Shown: positions 35,766-45,003, numbered from the stretch's first letter. The stretch: 64,000 bases of DNA from Phormidium tenue FACHB-1050 (GCF_014696925.1 NZ_JACJQY010000001.1:248001-312000), one strand, 5' to 3'. A program made the numbers and translations. Notes: generated by a model from the letters alone, not told the origin.

Positions 35766-37876
35766 TAGATATTTGATTGAATCCATTGAGTAGCCCTTTC
35801 ACTATCTAAAGGATGCGAAATAAAGAAGCCTTGTACCTCGATACTACTGCCACCTAGCCCCTCAAAATAATCTAACTCTTGAGCTGTTTCTACACCCTCA
35901 ACGATAATTCCCATACCAAGGTTGTTTGCCAAGCGTAAAATTGACTGAATAATTCTTTGGCTTTTAACGTCAGTAGAGACTTTACTCGTAAAGCTCCGAT
36001 CTATTTTTAAAACGTCGATGGGCAAATTTTGTAAATAGCTAAAAGAAGAATAACCAGTACCAAAATCATCAATATACACTTGAACTCCAATTTCTCGAAG
36101 TTGTTCAAGTTTTTGAGAAGAGATTTCTATATTATCCATCAAAATTGTTTCAGTGATTTCTAGTTTAATTAAGCTAGGTAAAACTTGATTAGCTAAAATT
36201 ATTTCTTGAATGCGTTCTACAAAATCTGGCTGGACAACTTGGATTGTGGAAACATTAATTCCTAGGGTGAGAGATAGAATATCAGGAAATGCTTGCTGCC
36301 ATTGATATAACTGCTTACAAGCTGTTTCAAAAACCCAATACCCAATCTGAATAATCTCCCCCGTTTCTTCAGCAATTGGTAAAAATTCCTGTGGGGAAAT
36401 CAGCCCTTGTAATGGATGCATCCAACGCAGTAAAACTTCAAATCCTGTTAACTTATGTTGATGTAATGAAACTATTGGCTGATAGGTTAAATAAAACTCT
36501 TCATGGACAATCGCTTGACGTAGATCCGATTCTAACTGCCAGCGTATTTTCGCCCCTTGATTCATATTATTTCTAAATAAGGCTTGCTTACCTCGACCAA
36601 GACCACGGGCATGATGCATAGCAATATGAGCATCTCGCAAAATTTCATTGGCATAGATATAATCAGCATCGCTAATAGCTATACCAGTGCTAGCAGAGAT
36701 AAAAAATTGATTGTCATCAATCAGAAATGGCTGTTTAATACTTTCGGAAATTTGCTCAGCTAATTCAATCGCAAAACTTTCACCACCAAGATTGTCTCTA
36801 TCAATATTTTCAACTAAAAGCGCAAACTCATCGCTGTCAATTTTGGCAATAGTTATATTGGCACTACGATATGCAATTATGCGTTTACTAATTTCTTGTA
36901 ATAGCTTATTGCCAATGGCAACACCAAAATCATCATTAATTGATTTGAAGCGATCGCAATCTATAGACAGAACAGCAAAGTTACGACTAGCATCAGTTTG
37001 CAATTTTGCAAATGCTAAATCTAGGGACTCCATAAATGAGTTGCGATTTGGCAAACCTGTTAATGAGTCATGAAGCTGGTTATGGTGTAACTTAGCAATT
37101 ATTTGATCCCTCTCAAGTCTAACTTCATTAGACTTGGTAAGTAATTGGATTTGATGAATAGAAATTGCTAGCTGAGTTCCTAGTTTTTCAAGTATTTCTA
37201 TCTCCCAGTTATGCCAATTGCGTGGATTATTATATTGATGAATTATTAACAATCCCCATAGTTTATTGCCTTTAGGAATAGCAATTGCAATTGCGGAATG
37301 GATGCCTAACGGAGCTAGTGATGTTGAAAATTTAGGATCAACAGCCTCATCGTTAATATTGTGAATAACGTGACTAATACATTTTTGAAAAGTTTCGAGC
37401 CATTGGGAATCGGTATAGATGGATGGGAGCGCTTGCCCCTGAAGTGAGTAACGAGAATTACTAACAACTTCGTATTGAATTGGTTGAATATCTTCTAATT
37501 GCTCGGTTAGTTGATAAACAATAACTTGATCGCTTTGTAACAATTGATATGTTTCTAAAACAACAGAATCAAGCAACTCATCAAGATTTATTGCATGTCT
37601 TAAACGCGCAAAAATCAAGGCTAATAAAGTATAGCCCTCATCTTCATATTCATTATTCAATTCTATGCTTAGTATAGATTGATTAAGCTCTTTGATTTTT
37701 TGTCTCAGGCTACTTGTCTCTATATCTAAGTTGTTAAAGCAGAGGGCTAAAGTTGCACTAAGAGACTTAATGTTTTGCAAATCATCTTGCTGCTCTTTAG
37801 TTAATAACTCAGATTCGCTTACACGATTTACACAATTTAACAAGGCTGATAATGTTTCAGAGAAAATGTCTCGCAT
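35765..37876 (-). CDS. GAF-GGDEF-EAL protein, likely c-di-GMP phosphodiesterase
   Basis: A 703-residue cytoplasmic signalling protein. A helical N-terminus is followed by a GAF-type sensor (about residues 85-255; GLLIIHQYNNPRNWHNWEIE), a GGDEF domain (about 275-435) and an EAL domain (about 450-695). The GGDEF signature is DSDEF, lacking the two glycines, so cyclase activity is doubtful. The EAL domain keeps the expected catalytic residues: FEVLLRW, GINVST, LEITET, IDDFGTGYSS, LKIDRSF, VEGVET and EVQGFF. I predict c-di-GMP hydrolysis with the GGDEF domain as a possible GTP sensor. No chromophore cysteine is evident in the GAF domain. Confidence 0.92.
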   Translation of the reverse strand: MRDIFSETLSALLNCVNRVSESELLTKEQQDDLQNIKSLSATLALCFNNLDIETSSLRQKIKELNQSILSIELNNEYEDEGYTLLALIFARLRHAINLDELLDSVVLETYQLLQSDQVIVYQLTEQLEDIQPIQYEVVSNSRYSLQGQALPSIYTDSQWLETFQKCISHVIHNINDEAVDPKFSTSLAPLGIHSAIAIAIPKGNKLWGLLIIHQYNNPRNWHNWEIEILEKLGTQLAISIHQIQLLTKSNEVRLERDQIIAKLHHNQLHDSLTGLPNRNSFMESLDLAFAKLQTDASRNFAVLSIDCDRFKSINDDFGVAIGNKLLQEISKRIIAYRSANITIAKIDSDEFALLVENIDRDNLGGESFAIELAEQISESIKQPFLIDDNQFFISASTGIAISDADYIYANEILRDAHIAMHHARGLGRGKQALFRNNMNQGAKIRWQLESDLRQAIVHEEFYLTYQPIVSLHQHKLTGFEVLLRWMHPLQGLISPQEFLPIAEETGEIIQIGYWVFETACKQLYQWQQAFPDILSLTLGINVSTIQVVQPDFVERIQEIILANQVLPSLIKLEITETILMDNIEISSQKLEQLREIGVQVYIDDFGTGYSSFSYLQNLPIDVLKIDRSFTSKVSTDVKSQRIIQSILRLANNLGMGIIVEGVETAQELDYFEGLGGSSIEVQGFFISHPLDSERATQWIQSNI

Positions 37877-37914
37877 AGTTTTAGAAGAAGCCTTGCATGG
37901 ATAATTCTTAAATT

Positions 37915-38016
37915 ATACCAAAACACAAAATGGCTAAGCTATTTTGTGTTTTTATAACCCTTACTGGGTTTGGTTTTCAATTCACGAAAGTGTAACTACA
38001 CTTTCGTGAATTGATA
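37915..38016 (-). repeat. Family A dispersed repeat, inverted copy
   Basis: Starts ataccaaaacacaaaatggc and ends gtgaattgatat. The tgtaactaca loop shows that the loop varies while the aattcacgaaagtgt stem is kept exactly. Confidence 0.8.
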
Positions 38017-38115
38017 TTAAACCATATAGCGTTTATCAGTCTAGTAAAGTACAGGTTTGTTTCCCCACCTTCGGCGGGGAAGTAAACCTTTGCATCTCAC
38101 TTGCTTGAAAAGTGC

Positions 38116-38205
38116 TATAGCAATTCTAAATGGTTTGTGGAATGACACTCCATCGGGGTGTCATTCCACAAACCGAAAAAATCCACAAATGATAGGACTG
38201 CTATA
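38116..38205. mobile_element. Family C MITE-like element, 90 bp
   Basis: The ends tatagcaattct and aggactgctata are near-perfect inverted repeats. Inside is a hairpin ggtttgtggaatgacac / gtgtcattccacaaacc around tccatcggg, then aaaaaatccacaaatgat. Other copies are at 51998-52089 (full) and 52836-52882 (right half). Confidence 0.78.
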
Positions 38206-38272
38206 TATCTTTCTTAAAAAAGTAGTAGATGCTCTAAAAAGCAGATAGATACTTAGTAATCTCTCTACTTTT

Positions 38273-38797
38273 TTATGAAGTTGTATCTTTGGGTAATTCT
38301 GCGAATTTATCGGTAAATATATCTAATTCAATATTTGGATCATTCCGTAAACTTAACGATCGCTTGACACGTCCTAAATATAATGGCTTGGATACTCCTT
38401 CACGCACATGAACAACGGTTCTGGCGTAAATAGTTAGTTGTGACTCACCTTGACCATTGCGCCCCGAAGAAAATAAGTTACTACTAGCTTGTTTTAAAGT
38501 TGACTCAAGCTGTTCAGGTGTGATTGTGGGTGCAACGGCGATCGTGGCTTGGGGACCAAAGCGATCGTAGACCAGCTTAAATGGAACAGCTCCTTCAATA
38601 GATGAGCGGGTAATTGGCTCAAAACTCAGAGAAAAAAGCCCCACAACCAAGACGACTGAAAACAAAGTTGCTCCTACCATTCGATAGCGCCAACTCCACT
38701 TAAAAGCTACAGCTAGTCCTGTAATTAAGGCGCAAACTAATACAAATACGCCCATTGCTTGTGCGAGTTGACCAAATAAAGCAGGCGTTAGCGACAT
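38273..38797 (-). CDS. ycf51: Ycf51-family protein
   Basis: A 174-residue protein of the Ycf51/DUF2518 family, found in cyanobacteria and red-lineage plastids; its function is unknown. Two membrane helices at the N-terminus (about residues 12-30 and 38-56) precede the soluble family region: VPFKLVYDRFGPQATIAVAP, TPEQLESTLKQASSNLFSSG, QLTIYARTVVHVREGVSKPL and LGRVKRSLSLRNDPNIELDI. Probably in the thylakoid or cytoplasmic membrane. Monocistronic. Confidence 0.85.
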   Translation of the reverse strand: MSLTPALFGQLAQAMGVFVLVCALITGLAVAFKWSWRYRMVGATLFSVVLVVGLFSLSFEPITRSSIEGAVPFKLVYDRFGPQATIAVAPTITPEQLESTLKQASSNLFSSGRNGQGESQLTIYARTVVHVREGVSKPLYLGRVKRSLSLRNDPNIELDIFTDKFAELPKDTTS

Positions 38798-38885
38798 AAA
38801 TTAATTTTTTGTGAATTTTTAAATAACTACTAAATTCATTTTATAGCGCTTTGCTCTGCAAGCTGCAAAAAGTCATGAACAACTT

Positions 38886-38975
38886 TATAGCTGTCGCCAT
38901 TCTTGTTAAGACATAAAACCCAAATAGTGTGATGCGGCGCTTCGCGCCGCATCACACTAAATACACTTATAAATA
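38886..38975 (+). mobile_element. Partial family D element
   Basis: The left end tatagctgtcgccattcttg matches the family D terminus, followed by agacataaaaccc and a perfect GCGC palindrome (38925-38959, 16-bp arms). The right terminus is decayed (aaatacacttata). Confidence 0.6.
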
Positions 38976-39001
38976 TGAGCAGCGCTTAGCGCTGCTCATA
39001 T
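38973..39001. repeat. GCGC-core palindrome with 13-bp arms
   Basis: Perfect stem atatgagcagcgc / gcgctgctcatat with a tta loop, 13 nt after the preceding palindrome. Confidence 0.7.
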
Positions 39002-39052
39002 CTCACTTGTACTGCTCGCCCCTTATTTACAAAAATTCTTTGTTCGCGTTTT

Positions 39053-39155
39053 ATACCAATTCACGAAAGTGTGACAACACTTTTGTGAATTGAAAACCAA
39101 ACCCAGTAAGGGTTTTAAAAACACAAAATGGCGTAGCCATTTTGTGTTTTGGTAT
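39053..39155 (+). repeat. Family A dispersed repeat
   Basis: Full-length, very close to the 52243-52345 copy; the main difference is ggcgtagcc in place of ggctacgcc at the centre of the right hairpin. Confidence 0.85.
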
Positions 39156-39251
39156 TACTCGTTCGCAGAACACTCTAAGTTGTAACAATTCGGTGCAAAT
39201 CTCAATGGTTGTTATATATTGACTTTAACTTTCAGAAGTTAATATTGCTGC

Positions 39252-39298
39252 CAAGTGGTTGTGTGATGAGCGCTTCGCGCTCATCACACAACCACTTG
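39252..39298. repeat. GCGC-core palindrome with 22-bp arms
   Basis: A perfect stem (arm caagtggttgtgtgatgagc plus gc, ttc loop) just upstream of the carbonic anhydrase start. In a leader transcript it would form a very stable hairpin 42 nt before ATG 39340. Confidence 0.72.
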
Positions 39299-39339
39299 AC
39301 ATGATTACCCAGAAATTTAACAGAAGAGATCGTAAGTCT

Positions 39340-40116
39340 ATGGATACCCTTAATAGGAATTATGGCAAAAAGTTAATGGCTCTAGTAGCGATCGCTCTGG
39401 TGACATTAGCACTACTCACAAAACCTGTTTTAGCCGCAGACTCACCCCATTGGAGCTATGGCGGTGCTGCAAATCCTACTCAATGGGGGAAACTCAGCAA
39501 CGATTTTACTATGTGTGAATTAGGTAAAGATCAATCTCCGATTAATATCAAAAATGCAATAGAAGATAGTCCAGCAAAAATCAGTTTTGATTATCACCCT
39601 TCTCCCTTGAGTGTCGTCAACAATGGTCATACTATTCAGGTGAACTATGCTCAGGGTAGTACTGTGAATATTAATGGCGAGAAATACTCATTACTTCAGT
39701 TCCATTTCCATACTCCCAGCGAACATGAAATTAACGATCGCGCTTCAGCTATGGAACTGCATCTTGTCCATCGTAATGAGACAGGAAAACTTGCAGTGGT
39801 TGGAGTTATGCTCAATGAAGGTAAGTCAAATCCTCTAATCGCCGAAATTTGGGAGCAGATTCCTGATGTTGGCACAACTAAAACGGTTAGCGATCGCCTG
39901 ATTAATGTGGCTAATCTCTTACCTAACAACAAAGCTTATTACAGCTACGCGGGATCGCTGACCACGCCGCCATGTAGTGAAGATGTTAGCTGGAACATTT
40001 TTGTGGAGCCAATCACTGTTTCAGAAGAACAGATCGAAACATTTGCCAAAATCTATCAAGTTGATGCGCGTCCCCTTCAGCCTATTAATAGTAGAACTGT
40101 GCAGTTACATCTTTAA
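39340..40116 (+). CDS. Alpha-type carbonic anhydrase, exported
   Basis: Interconverts CO2 and bicarbonate, probably in the periplasm. From ATG 39340 the 258-residue protein starts with a signal peptide (MDTLNRNYGKKLMALVAIAL, then cleavage after KPVLA). The mature enzyme begins HWSYGGAANPTQWGKLSNDF. Zinc ligands are the two His in LLQFHFHTPSEHE and the His in AMELHLVHRNE; DQSPINI and YAGSLTTPPCSEDVSW are family hallmarks. An ATG at 39301 directly behind the palindrome is an alternative. Alpha CAs occur in only part of the cyanobacteria. Monocistronic, with a downstream hairpin. Confidence 0.93.
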   Translation: MDTLNRNYGKKLMALVAIALVTLALLTKPVLAADSPHWSYGGAANPTQWGKLSNDFTMCELGKDQSPINIKNAIEDSPAKISFDYHPSPLSVVNNGHTIQVNYAQGSTVNINGEKYSLLQFHFHTPSEHEINDRASAMELHLVHRNETGKLAVVGVMLNEGKSNPLIAEIWEQIPDVGTTKTVSDRLINVANLLPNNKAYYSYAGSLTTPPCSEDVSWNIFVEPITVSEEQIETFAKIYQVDARPLQPINSRTVQLHL

Positions 40117-40146
40117 CTTACAGAAATTATCGATCAAGCGAGCCAC

Positions 40147-40195
40147 AAGAAACATTTTGAAAGACTTGCCTTGCAAGTCTTTCAAAATGTTTCTT
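40147..40195 (+). terminator. Terminator of the carbonic anhydrase gene
   Basis: A perfect 23-bp stem (arm aagaaacattttgaaagact plus tgc) with a ctt loop, 31 nt past the stop codon. Confidence 0.75.
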
Positions 40196-40277
40196 CGTTT
40201 GGGTTGAAGCGCAAAGTGCTGTAAGTCATGCTAAAGAATGAAGAGGAGAAGATTTTTTCACTCTTCATTCTTTTTAA

Positions 40278-40441
40278 CTGATGTTACGTGGAACTCAGAT
40301 GATGAACCTCTTGCTGCTAGCATAACAGGGCAACCACGGGGGGATTGCCCCTACCTGTAAATTTTAGATCTTGTAGGGGCTGCGCCCCTGTGCCAGCACT
40401 AGACTTACGCCATCGCAAGAATTCCTTCCACGTAACATCAG
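40278..40441. mobile_element. Family E MITE-like element, 164 bp
   Basis: The ends ctgatgttacgtggaa and ttccacgtaacatcag are identical to those at 1371-1520, and the flanks carry a 7-bp direct repeat TTTTTAA (40271-40277, 40442-40448). The interior differs entirely from the first copy, apart from being rich in inverted GC tracts (gcaaccacggggggattgc, gtaggggctgcgcccctg). This is the expected picture of a transposase-mobilised element with variable cargo. Confidence 0.82.
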
Positions 40442-40497
40442 TTTTTAAGTTAGGATCAAGTTTATTGCGGAATCGTTACTTTTAAGACTCTAAATCA

Positions 40498-41244
40498 ATG
40501 AATGCGAATCAATGGCAATGGCGAGACAACGTACTAACTTGTGATCTATTGGCTGAATGGCGACATGGTTTTTTTACGCGATCGCACGCTCCTAAATTAC
40601 CAACTGACTTGCACAATCATTTGGTGACATCGGGCAAAGCCTATCGGGCGAAACAAGTACATGGTAATCGCTTAGTACATGCCGATGAAATCGAAACTGC
40701 ACCAAATGCAAACTTGCCTGAAGCCGATGGGGTATGGGCTACACGCGATGGCATAAATCGGTCAGTATGGGTCTGCACTGCTGATTGTGTACCTGTATTG
40801 ATTGGCGATCGCAAGTTAGGCTCAATAGCAGCTGTCCATGCGGGATGGCGTGGTACTGCGGCGGGGATCGTGACCAAAGCGATCGCCACATTATGCGATC
40901 AAGGTAGTGAGCTAAAAGATTTGCGAGTAGCGCTTGGCCCCGCAATTTCGGGACAGGTCTATCAAGTATCTCAAGATGTGGCTCAACAGGTTACGGCTAC
41001 AATTAGTCAAGCTGTGGGGGTACAACCTGATGAGCATCCAGAAAGAGTCAAGCTCGATTTACGTCAAGTCCAAGTACAACAGCTTCAAGAATTAGGATTG
41101 CCAACAGAAAATGTGGCGATCGCCCCTTACTGCACTTTGCAACATGAGGAAATCTTCTTTTCCTATCGACGTTATTTTCTAAACAACCCCAATCCCCTGC
41201 CTAGAGCGCCACAGGTGCAGTGGTCAGGAATTGCGATCGCTTAA
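40498..41244 (+). CDS. pgeF: PgeF/YfiH (LACC1-like) multicopper-type purine nucleoside enzyme
   Basis: A 248-residue member of the YfiH/LACC1 family, in which characterised enzymes phosphorolyse or deaminate purine nucleosides and the E. coli member edits peptidoglycan precursors. Zinc or copper ligands are the His in RAKQVHGNRL, the Cys in WVCTADCVPVLIGD and the His in AAVHAGWRGTAAGI. The C-terminal YCTLQHEEIFFSYRR block is also conserved. Its last 21 nt overlap the convergent membrane-protein gene. Confidence 0.9.
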   Translation: MNANQWQWRDNVLTCDLLAEWRHGFFTRSHAPKLPTDLHNHLVTSGKAYRAKQVHGNRLVHADEIETAPNANLPEADGVWATRDGINRSVWVCTADCVPVLIGDRKLGSIAAVHAGWRGTAAGIVTKAIATLCDQGSELKDLRVALGPAISGQVYQVSQDVAQQVTATISQAVGVQPDEHPERVKLDLRQVQVQQLQELGLPTENVAIAPYCTLQHEEIFFSYRRYFLNNPNPLPRAPQVQWSGIAIA

Positions 41245-43776
41245 ATCTTCAGTATTGTTATCCTCATTTAAGGGAGTTCCATCTAAAAGCGCTTCCAGAT
41301 CTGCAAACTCATCAATTTCCAAAGGACTTTCTTGAGGTTGCTCTTTTTCTGAATTAACTTTATCTGCGTTATTCAACTGTTCTAATCTAGCGAAAAACTT
41401 ATCAACTAGAAACTCTTGAACCAAGTACTTAGCATCTTGAATTTTTTGGTCATTACTTCCTATCTCATCAGTACTTTCCTCACCAACTTGAGTTTCTATT
41501 GCTGGTAGATTTTCGGTAAAAGATTCTACATTTTCTTGAGCGATCGTTTCTTGGTTGGGGTCAAAAACTATTGATGGATCAATTGGTTCAGCATTTTCTT
41601 CATCTAAAGATTCGCTATTGACTAGGCTCTGCTCAACATTGCTTTCAATATCTAATTCTGAATCTAATTCTGATGTTGCTTCAATAATCTGCACAGTTTC
41701 TAGATTATTGTCAACATCCTCAGATTCTTCGTCATTATCTTCTAAGTATTCTTTGAGAATATTCTCAACATAAGCATTAAAAGCAATTAGCTCATCTAAT
41801 TCATCATCAAAATCTTGAGTTTCGCTGTCACAGATTTCCAACTCTGGCTCTATGGAATCAGCACTCAATTCAATAGTCTCTTGATCAAGCTCATTAATAA
41901 TCTCTGGCTCAGGCTCCAAAACTTCTGGAATGCTTGCAGGAAGATCATCTCGCTTGATCGATTTACCAAAACCAAGTTTTTTAGGTGAAACTCCCGTTTT
42001 ACGTAACTTTTTTAAAAAGTCTATCCCTCTTTTGTTATCATTTGCGGCGGCTGTATTATCAACCACCTCAACGTCCGAATCTTCCTCAGTTTCAAGAGAT
42101 TCTAATTCTTCGTTATCCTCTCCAAGCTTTTCATCTAGAAAGGTATCAGCAGGATCTAAAATAGTCTCAACCTGTTCAGGTTCTTCACGGTTTGCCTCTG
42201 AGCTAGAATCTGGAATTTCTAAAAATGTCAGATCAGGCTCTTCATCAGTTTCAAAGGCAACTAATTCGTCTGTTTCTTCAACAATGTTCTCAATCTCAGG
42301 ATCTTCAATTGTGGACTCAAATGTAGCATCAGCAATCTCTAAGCCTGTTTCAACAGGAACCGCTTCGTCAATGAAATCATCGGAGGCAAAAGGATTTAAC
42401 TCTTCAGGTTCTTGAGTAATTTCTTGATCTAGTTCTTGATTTAAAACTGACTCAATTTTAGCTTCTTCAAAAATCTGTTCGGTTTCAGGCTCAGCAATTG
42501 ATTCGATTACAGATTCTTCGGCAGCGCTCGCACTAATCTCTAATTCGTCAACTTCTTCAACAAGCTGATCATCTAAACTAATATCAGCAAATTCCAAAAC
42601 AGGAGCATTTTCAGAGGTTGCAGATTCCTCAATCTCAGTCTCTACGATCGCATCTGGAATATCTAAAAACGTTTCAACCTCAACCTGCTCAGTTTCAGGC
42701 TCAGCAATTGATTCGATTACAGATTCTTCGGCAGCGCTCGCACTAATCTCTAATTCGTCAACTTCTTCAACAAGCTGATCATCTGGGCTAGCATCAGCAA
42801 CTTCAGATTCTTGTACAATCTCTTCTTCTAAAATCGTTTCTATCTGAGGTTCTGGAACTATCTCGGTAGGTTCAAAAGCCGAAGCAATTTCAACAGGCTC
42901 TGTGATCGCATCTTCTGTAGTGCAAGCGATCGCCTCTGTCTCAGAGGCATTTTCAACAAGAGTATTAATTTCTGGATCTACTTCAGATATGACTTCTAAA
43001 ACAATATTGCTAGGCTCTGTTTCTTCAGTCTCTTGCTCTTGAGAATCTTGGGATTCTTGTACATCTGGAGACTGATCAGCTACCTCATCAGCAATCTTGC
43101 CTTGAGTCAAATCATTTGTGACTTTGCCGATCTCATCTTCTTCAAAAAACTTTAACAACTGGGGCGATCGCCAACCAATAGTTGTAAAGCTATTTTTGAT
43201 TTTCTCAATGGCAAAGGGCTGTAAGCGATTGAGATCTGAATCAGCCGTTAACTTAATTCGCAAAGCAGATATTCCCGCTTGCGCCAAAATATTACTCAAT
43301 AAAAAGAAAATCTCCGCCCAAATAATCCCAAACAAGCGCAAACTAGCAGGAAATGGGGCAATGACTTGTGCTAATGGTGCAGCTAGATAGAGTTTGCAAA
43401 ATATGGCACTCATAGCGATCGCCACTACAGCCGCAATCCATCCCGTTACATACCAACCATTGCGCTGTTGCTTAACTAGCGACAGGATCTGACGCTCAGG
43501 CTCACTTAGACTCTCACTTGGCTTGGCGACAAACCATAGACTAAATGGAGAGATGGGCTGTTGCCACTGCACCCAAGCCACTAAGGCGATCGCAGGAAAT
43601 CCTAGCAGAAAAATCTCAAACCACGCAGGAAAGACAGGATCACCCACCGCTAAGCCAGCCATACTTAGCGCCAATAACCAAGGGACACCTGCAAGTAAAG
43701 CGATATTGCCCCAGATAAAAGGATGATTACTTAAGGAAATATTGCTGGTTTGGTTAGTGGAAGGTGATGATGTCAT
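41224..43776 (-). CDS. Low-complexity tail membrane protein
   Basis: An 850-residue protein from ATG 43776. The first 190 residues hold about four membrane helices (NIALLAGVPWLLALSMAGLA, EIFLLGFPAIALVAWV, TGWIAAVVAIAMSAIF and LRLFGIIWAEIFFLL), followed by LNRLQPFAIEKIKNSF and SPQLLKFFEEDEIG. The rest is a very acidic Glu/Asp/Ser/Thr-rich tail. This matches the cyanobacterial low-complexity tail membrane protein family as I remember it. The tail carries an exact 93-bp DNA duplication (42482-42574 and 42692-42784). Function unknown. An upstream ATG would add 18 residues. Confidence 0.8.
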   Translation of the reverse strand: MTSSPSTNQTSNISLSNHPFIWGNIALLAGVPWLLALSMAGLAVGDPVFPAWFEIFLLGFPAIALVAWVQWQQPISPFSLWFVAKPSESLSEPERQILSLVKQQRNGWYVTGWIAAVVAIAMSAIFCKLYLAAPLAQVIAPFPASLRLFGIIWAEIFFLLSNILAQAGISALRIKLTADSDLNRLQPFAIEKIKNSFTTIGWRSPQLLKFFEEDEIGKVTNDLTQGKIADEVADQSPDVQESQDSQEQETEETEPSNIVLEVISEVDPEINTLVENASETEAIACTTEDAITEPVEIASAFEPTEIVPEPQIETILEEEIVQESEVADASPDDQLVEEVDELEISASAAEESVIESIAEPETEQVEVETFLDIPDAIVETEIEESATSENAPVLEFADISLDDQLVEEVDELEISASAAEESVIESIAEPETEQIFEEAKIESVLNQELDQEITQEPEELNPFASDDFIDEAVPVETGLEIADATFESTIEDPEIENIVEETDELVAFETDEEPDLTFLEIPDSSSEANREEPEQVETILDPADTFLDEKLGEDNEELESLETEEDSDVEVVDNTAAANDNKRGIDFLKKLRKTGVSPKKLGFGKSIKRDDLPASIPEVLEPEPEIINELDQETIELSADSIEPELEICDSETQDFDDELDELIAFNAYVENILKEYLEDNDEESEDVDNNLETVQIIEATSELDSELDIESNVEQSLVNSESLDEENAEPIDPSIVFDPNQETIAQENVESFTENLPAIETQVGEESTDEIGSNDQKIQDAKYLVQEFLVDKFFARLEQLNNADKVNSEKEQPQESPLEIDEFADLEALLDGTPLNEDNNTEDLSDRNS
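42482..42784 (-). repeat. Exact 93-bp direct duplication inside the acidic tail
   Basis: Bases 42482-42574 and 42692-42784 are identical over 93 nt with a 210-bp offset (70 codons). Both encode a block containing EEVDELEISASAAEESVIES. The in-frame spacing lets the tail gain or lose one unit by recombination. Confidence 0.85.
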
Positions 43777-43848
43777 ATAGTCTTCAGGAATGATGGCGAG
43801 ATCTTTGAAAGTCATCAGAGTCGAGAGCAACTCTCATAACGAAAATTT

Positions 43849-44997
43849 TTATCCTAAACCTGTGGTTAAGCGTGTCCAGAAACCTTCATATACTTGGAGC
43901 ACTTCAGGATCAAGCTTGGCAATGCGATCGCTTCTGGCGGTAATTGTATCTGATGGTTCTAGAGCCTTAATCGCTTTCAGGTCATCAGGAATCATTGTTT
44001 TCGCCAATTTATTAGTTGTGCCAAAACTGTTCGCGTCGCTAATTTTAGCGGCAACTTCAGGACGCATTACATAATTGATCCACTCATGAGCGCCTTCGAT
44101 ATTTGAAGCCCCTCTAGGGATAGCCATGGTATCTGTCCAGATTGAAGTACCGTTATTGGGCAGTACATATTTAATATTTGGATCTTGTCTTGCTAAGCTA
44201 ATCGCATCACCCGAAAAAGCCATGCACATCATCAGATCGCCTGAAGCAAGGGGGTCGCGCCATGCGTCAGTGGTGAAGTTGGCGATCGCAGGCATCAATT
44301 CTTTTAGTTTTTGGAAAGCTTGCTCAATCTTTTCAGTTTCTTTGGTGTTGTAAGAATGACCAAGAATATGTAAAGCCATACCGATCACTTCACGCGGATC
44401 ATTAACAAGGGTAATTCGTAGTTTTTCTTTGTGTTCCCATAGATAACTCCAGTCCATCGGCTCCTCCCCTATCACCGACTTAACCGCCTCGACGTTATAG
44501 GCAATCCCTGTTGTCCCCAAACTTACAGGAATACTAAATACTGAGCCGCGATCGTGGGGCAGTTCTAAATAATTGGGTGCGATATTTTTGATATTGGGCA
44601 ATAACTTTTTATTCAAAGGTGCGAGCAGCTTTAAATCCCGCATCTGCGTCACCATATAATCGCTAGGATAAATGACGCTATAACCCGATCGCCCACCAGA
44701 AGCCTCCAGCTTGGCAAGCATAACTTCATTAGAGTCATAGGCATCACCAACAACTTTAATCCCAGTTTCCTTTGTGAATTCCTCTAAAACCTCTTGGTTG
44801 TTAATGTAGGTAGCCCAACCATAGATATAGAGGGTGCGTTTGTCCTGAGTCACTGGGCGCTCCACATCCTGTTCACCAGCCTCAGTTTCTTGCGGTCCCT
44901 TCTCAAAAATGCCACAGGCTGCAAGGGTTGAAGCACTAGCCATCGCCGAAGCAGCATAGGCTGTTTGTCTAAGAAATTTTCGCCGAGAGATTTGCAT
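43849..44997 (-). CDS. potD: Spermidine/putrescine-binding protein PotD
   Basis: A 382-residue periplasmic polyamine-binding protein of the PotD/PotF group. The N-terminus MQISRRKFLRQTAYAASAMA has a twin-arginine motif, and the lipobox LAACG follows, so it is a Tat lipoprotein. RTLYIYGWATYINNQEVLEE opens the mature chain; SGYSVIYPSDYMVTQM, AMHILGHSYNTKETEK and EWINYVMRPEVAAKI are family segments. It lies 6 nt after potA on the same strand. No potB or potC is present nearby. Confidence 0.92.
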   Translation of the reverse strand: MQISRRKFLRQTAYAASAMASASTLAACGIFEKGPQETEAGEQDVERPVTQDKRTLYIYGWATYINNQEVLEEFTKETGIKVVGDAYDSNEVMLAKLEASGGRSGYSVIYPSDYMVTQMRDLKLLAPLNKKLLPNIKNIAPNYLELPHDRGSVFSIPVSLGTTGIAYNVEAVKSVIGEEPMDWSYLWEHKEKLRITLVNDPREVIGMALHILGHSYNTKETEKIEQAFQKLKELMPAIANFTTDAWRDPLASGDLMMCMAFSGDAISLARQDPNIKYVLPNNGTSIWTDTMAIPRGASNIEGAHEWINYVMRPEVAAKISDANSFGTTNKLAKTMIPDDLKAIKALEPSDTITARSDRIAKLDPEVLQVYEGFWTRLTTGLG

Positions 44998-45003
44998 AGA
45001 AAT

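Larger units (their letters stand above)
37877..38272. other. Repeat-filled intergenic region
   Basis: The 396 nt hold a family A copy (37915-38016, inverted), a hairpin around ttccccaccttcggcgggg (about 38049-38088) and a family C element (38116-38205). No gene is supported. Confidence 0.7.
38798..39339. other. Repeat-filled region upstream of carbonic anhydrase
   Basis: Contains a partial family D element (38886-38975), GCGC palindromes (38925-38959, 38973-39001, 39252-39298) and a family A copy (39053-39155). An apparent N-terminal extension of the carbonic anhydrase frame into 39259-39339 is only translation of the last palindrome. Confidence 0.7.
40117..40497. other. Intergenic region with terminator and MITE
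   Basis: Holds a 23-bp hairpin, a 13-bp-arm inverted repeat (aaagaatgaagag / ctcttcattcttt, about 40233-40273) and the family E element. The remainder up to pgeF shows no gene. Confidence 0.7.

Noticed and set aside
39259-39339. N-terminal extension of the carbonic anhydrase
   Set aside because: The extra 27 residues come from the 22-bp-arm palindrome and precede a clear signal peptide, so ATG 39340 is preferred.
41555-42415. Ser-rich plus-strand ORFs opposite the acidic tail gene
   Set aside because: They are antisense shadows of Glu/Asp-rich codons; the minus strand carries the membrane domain and family-like start.
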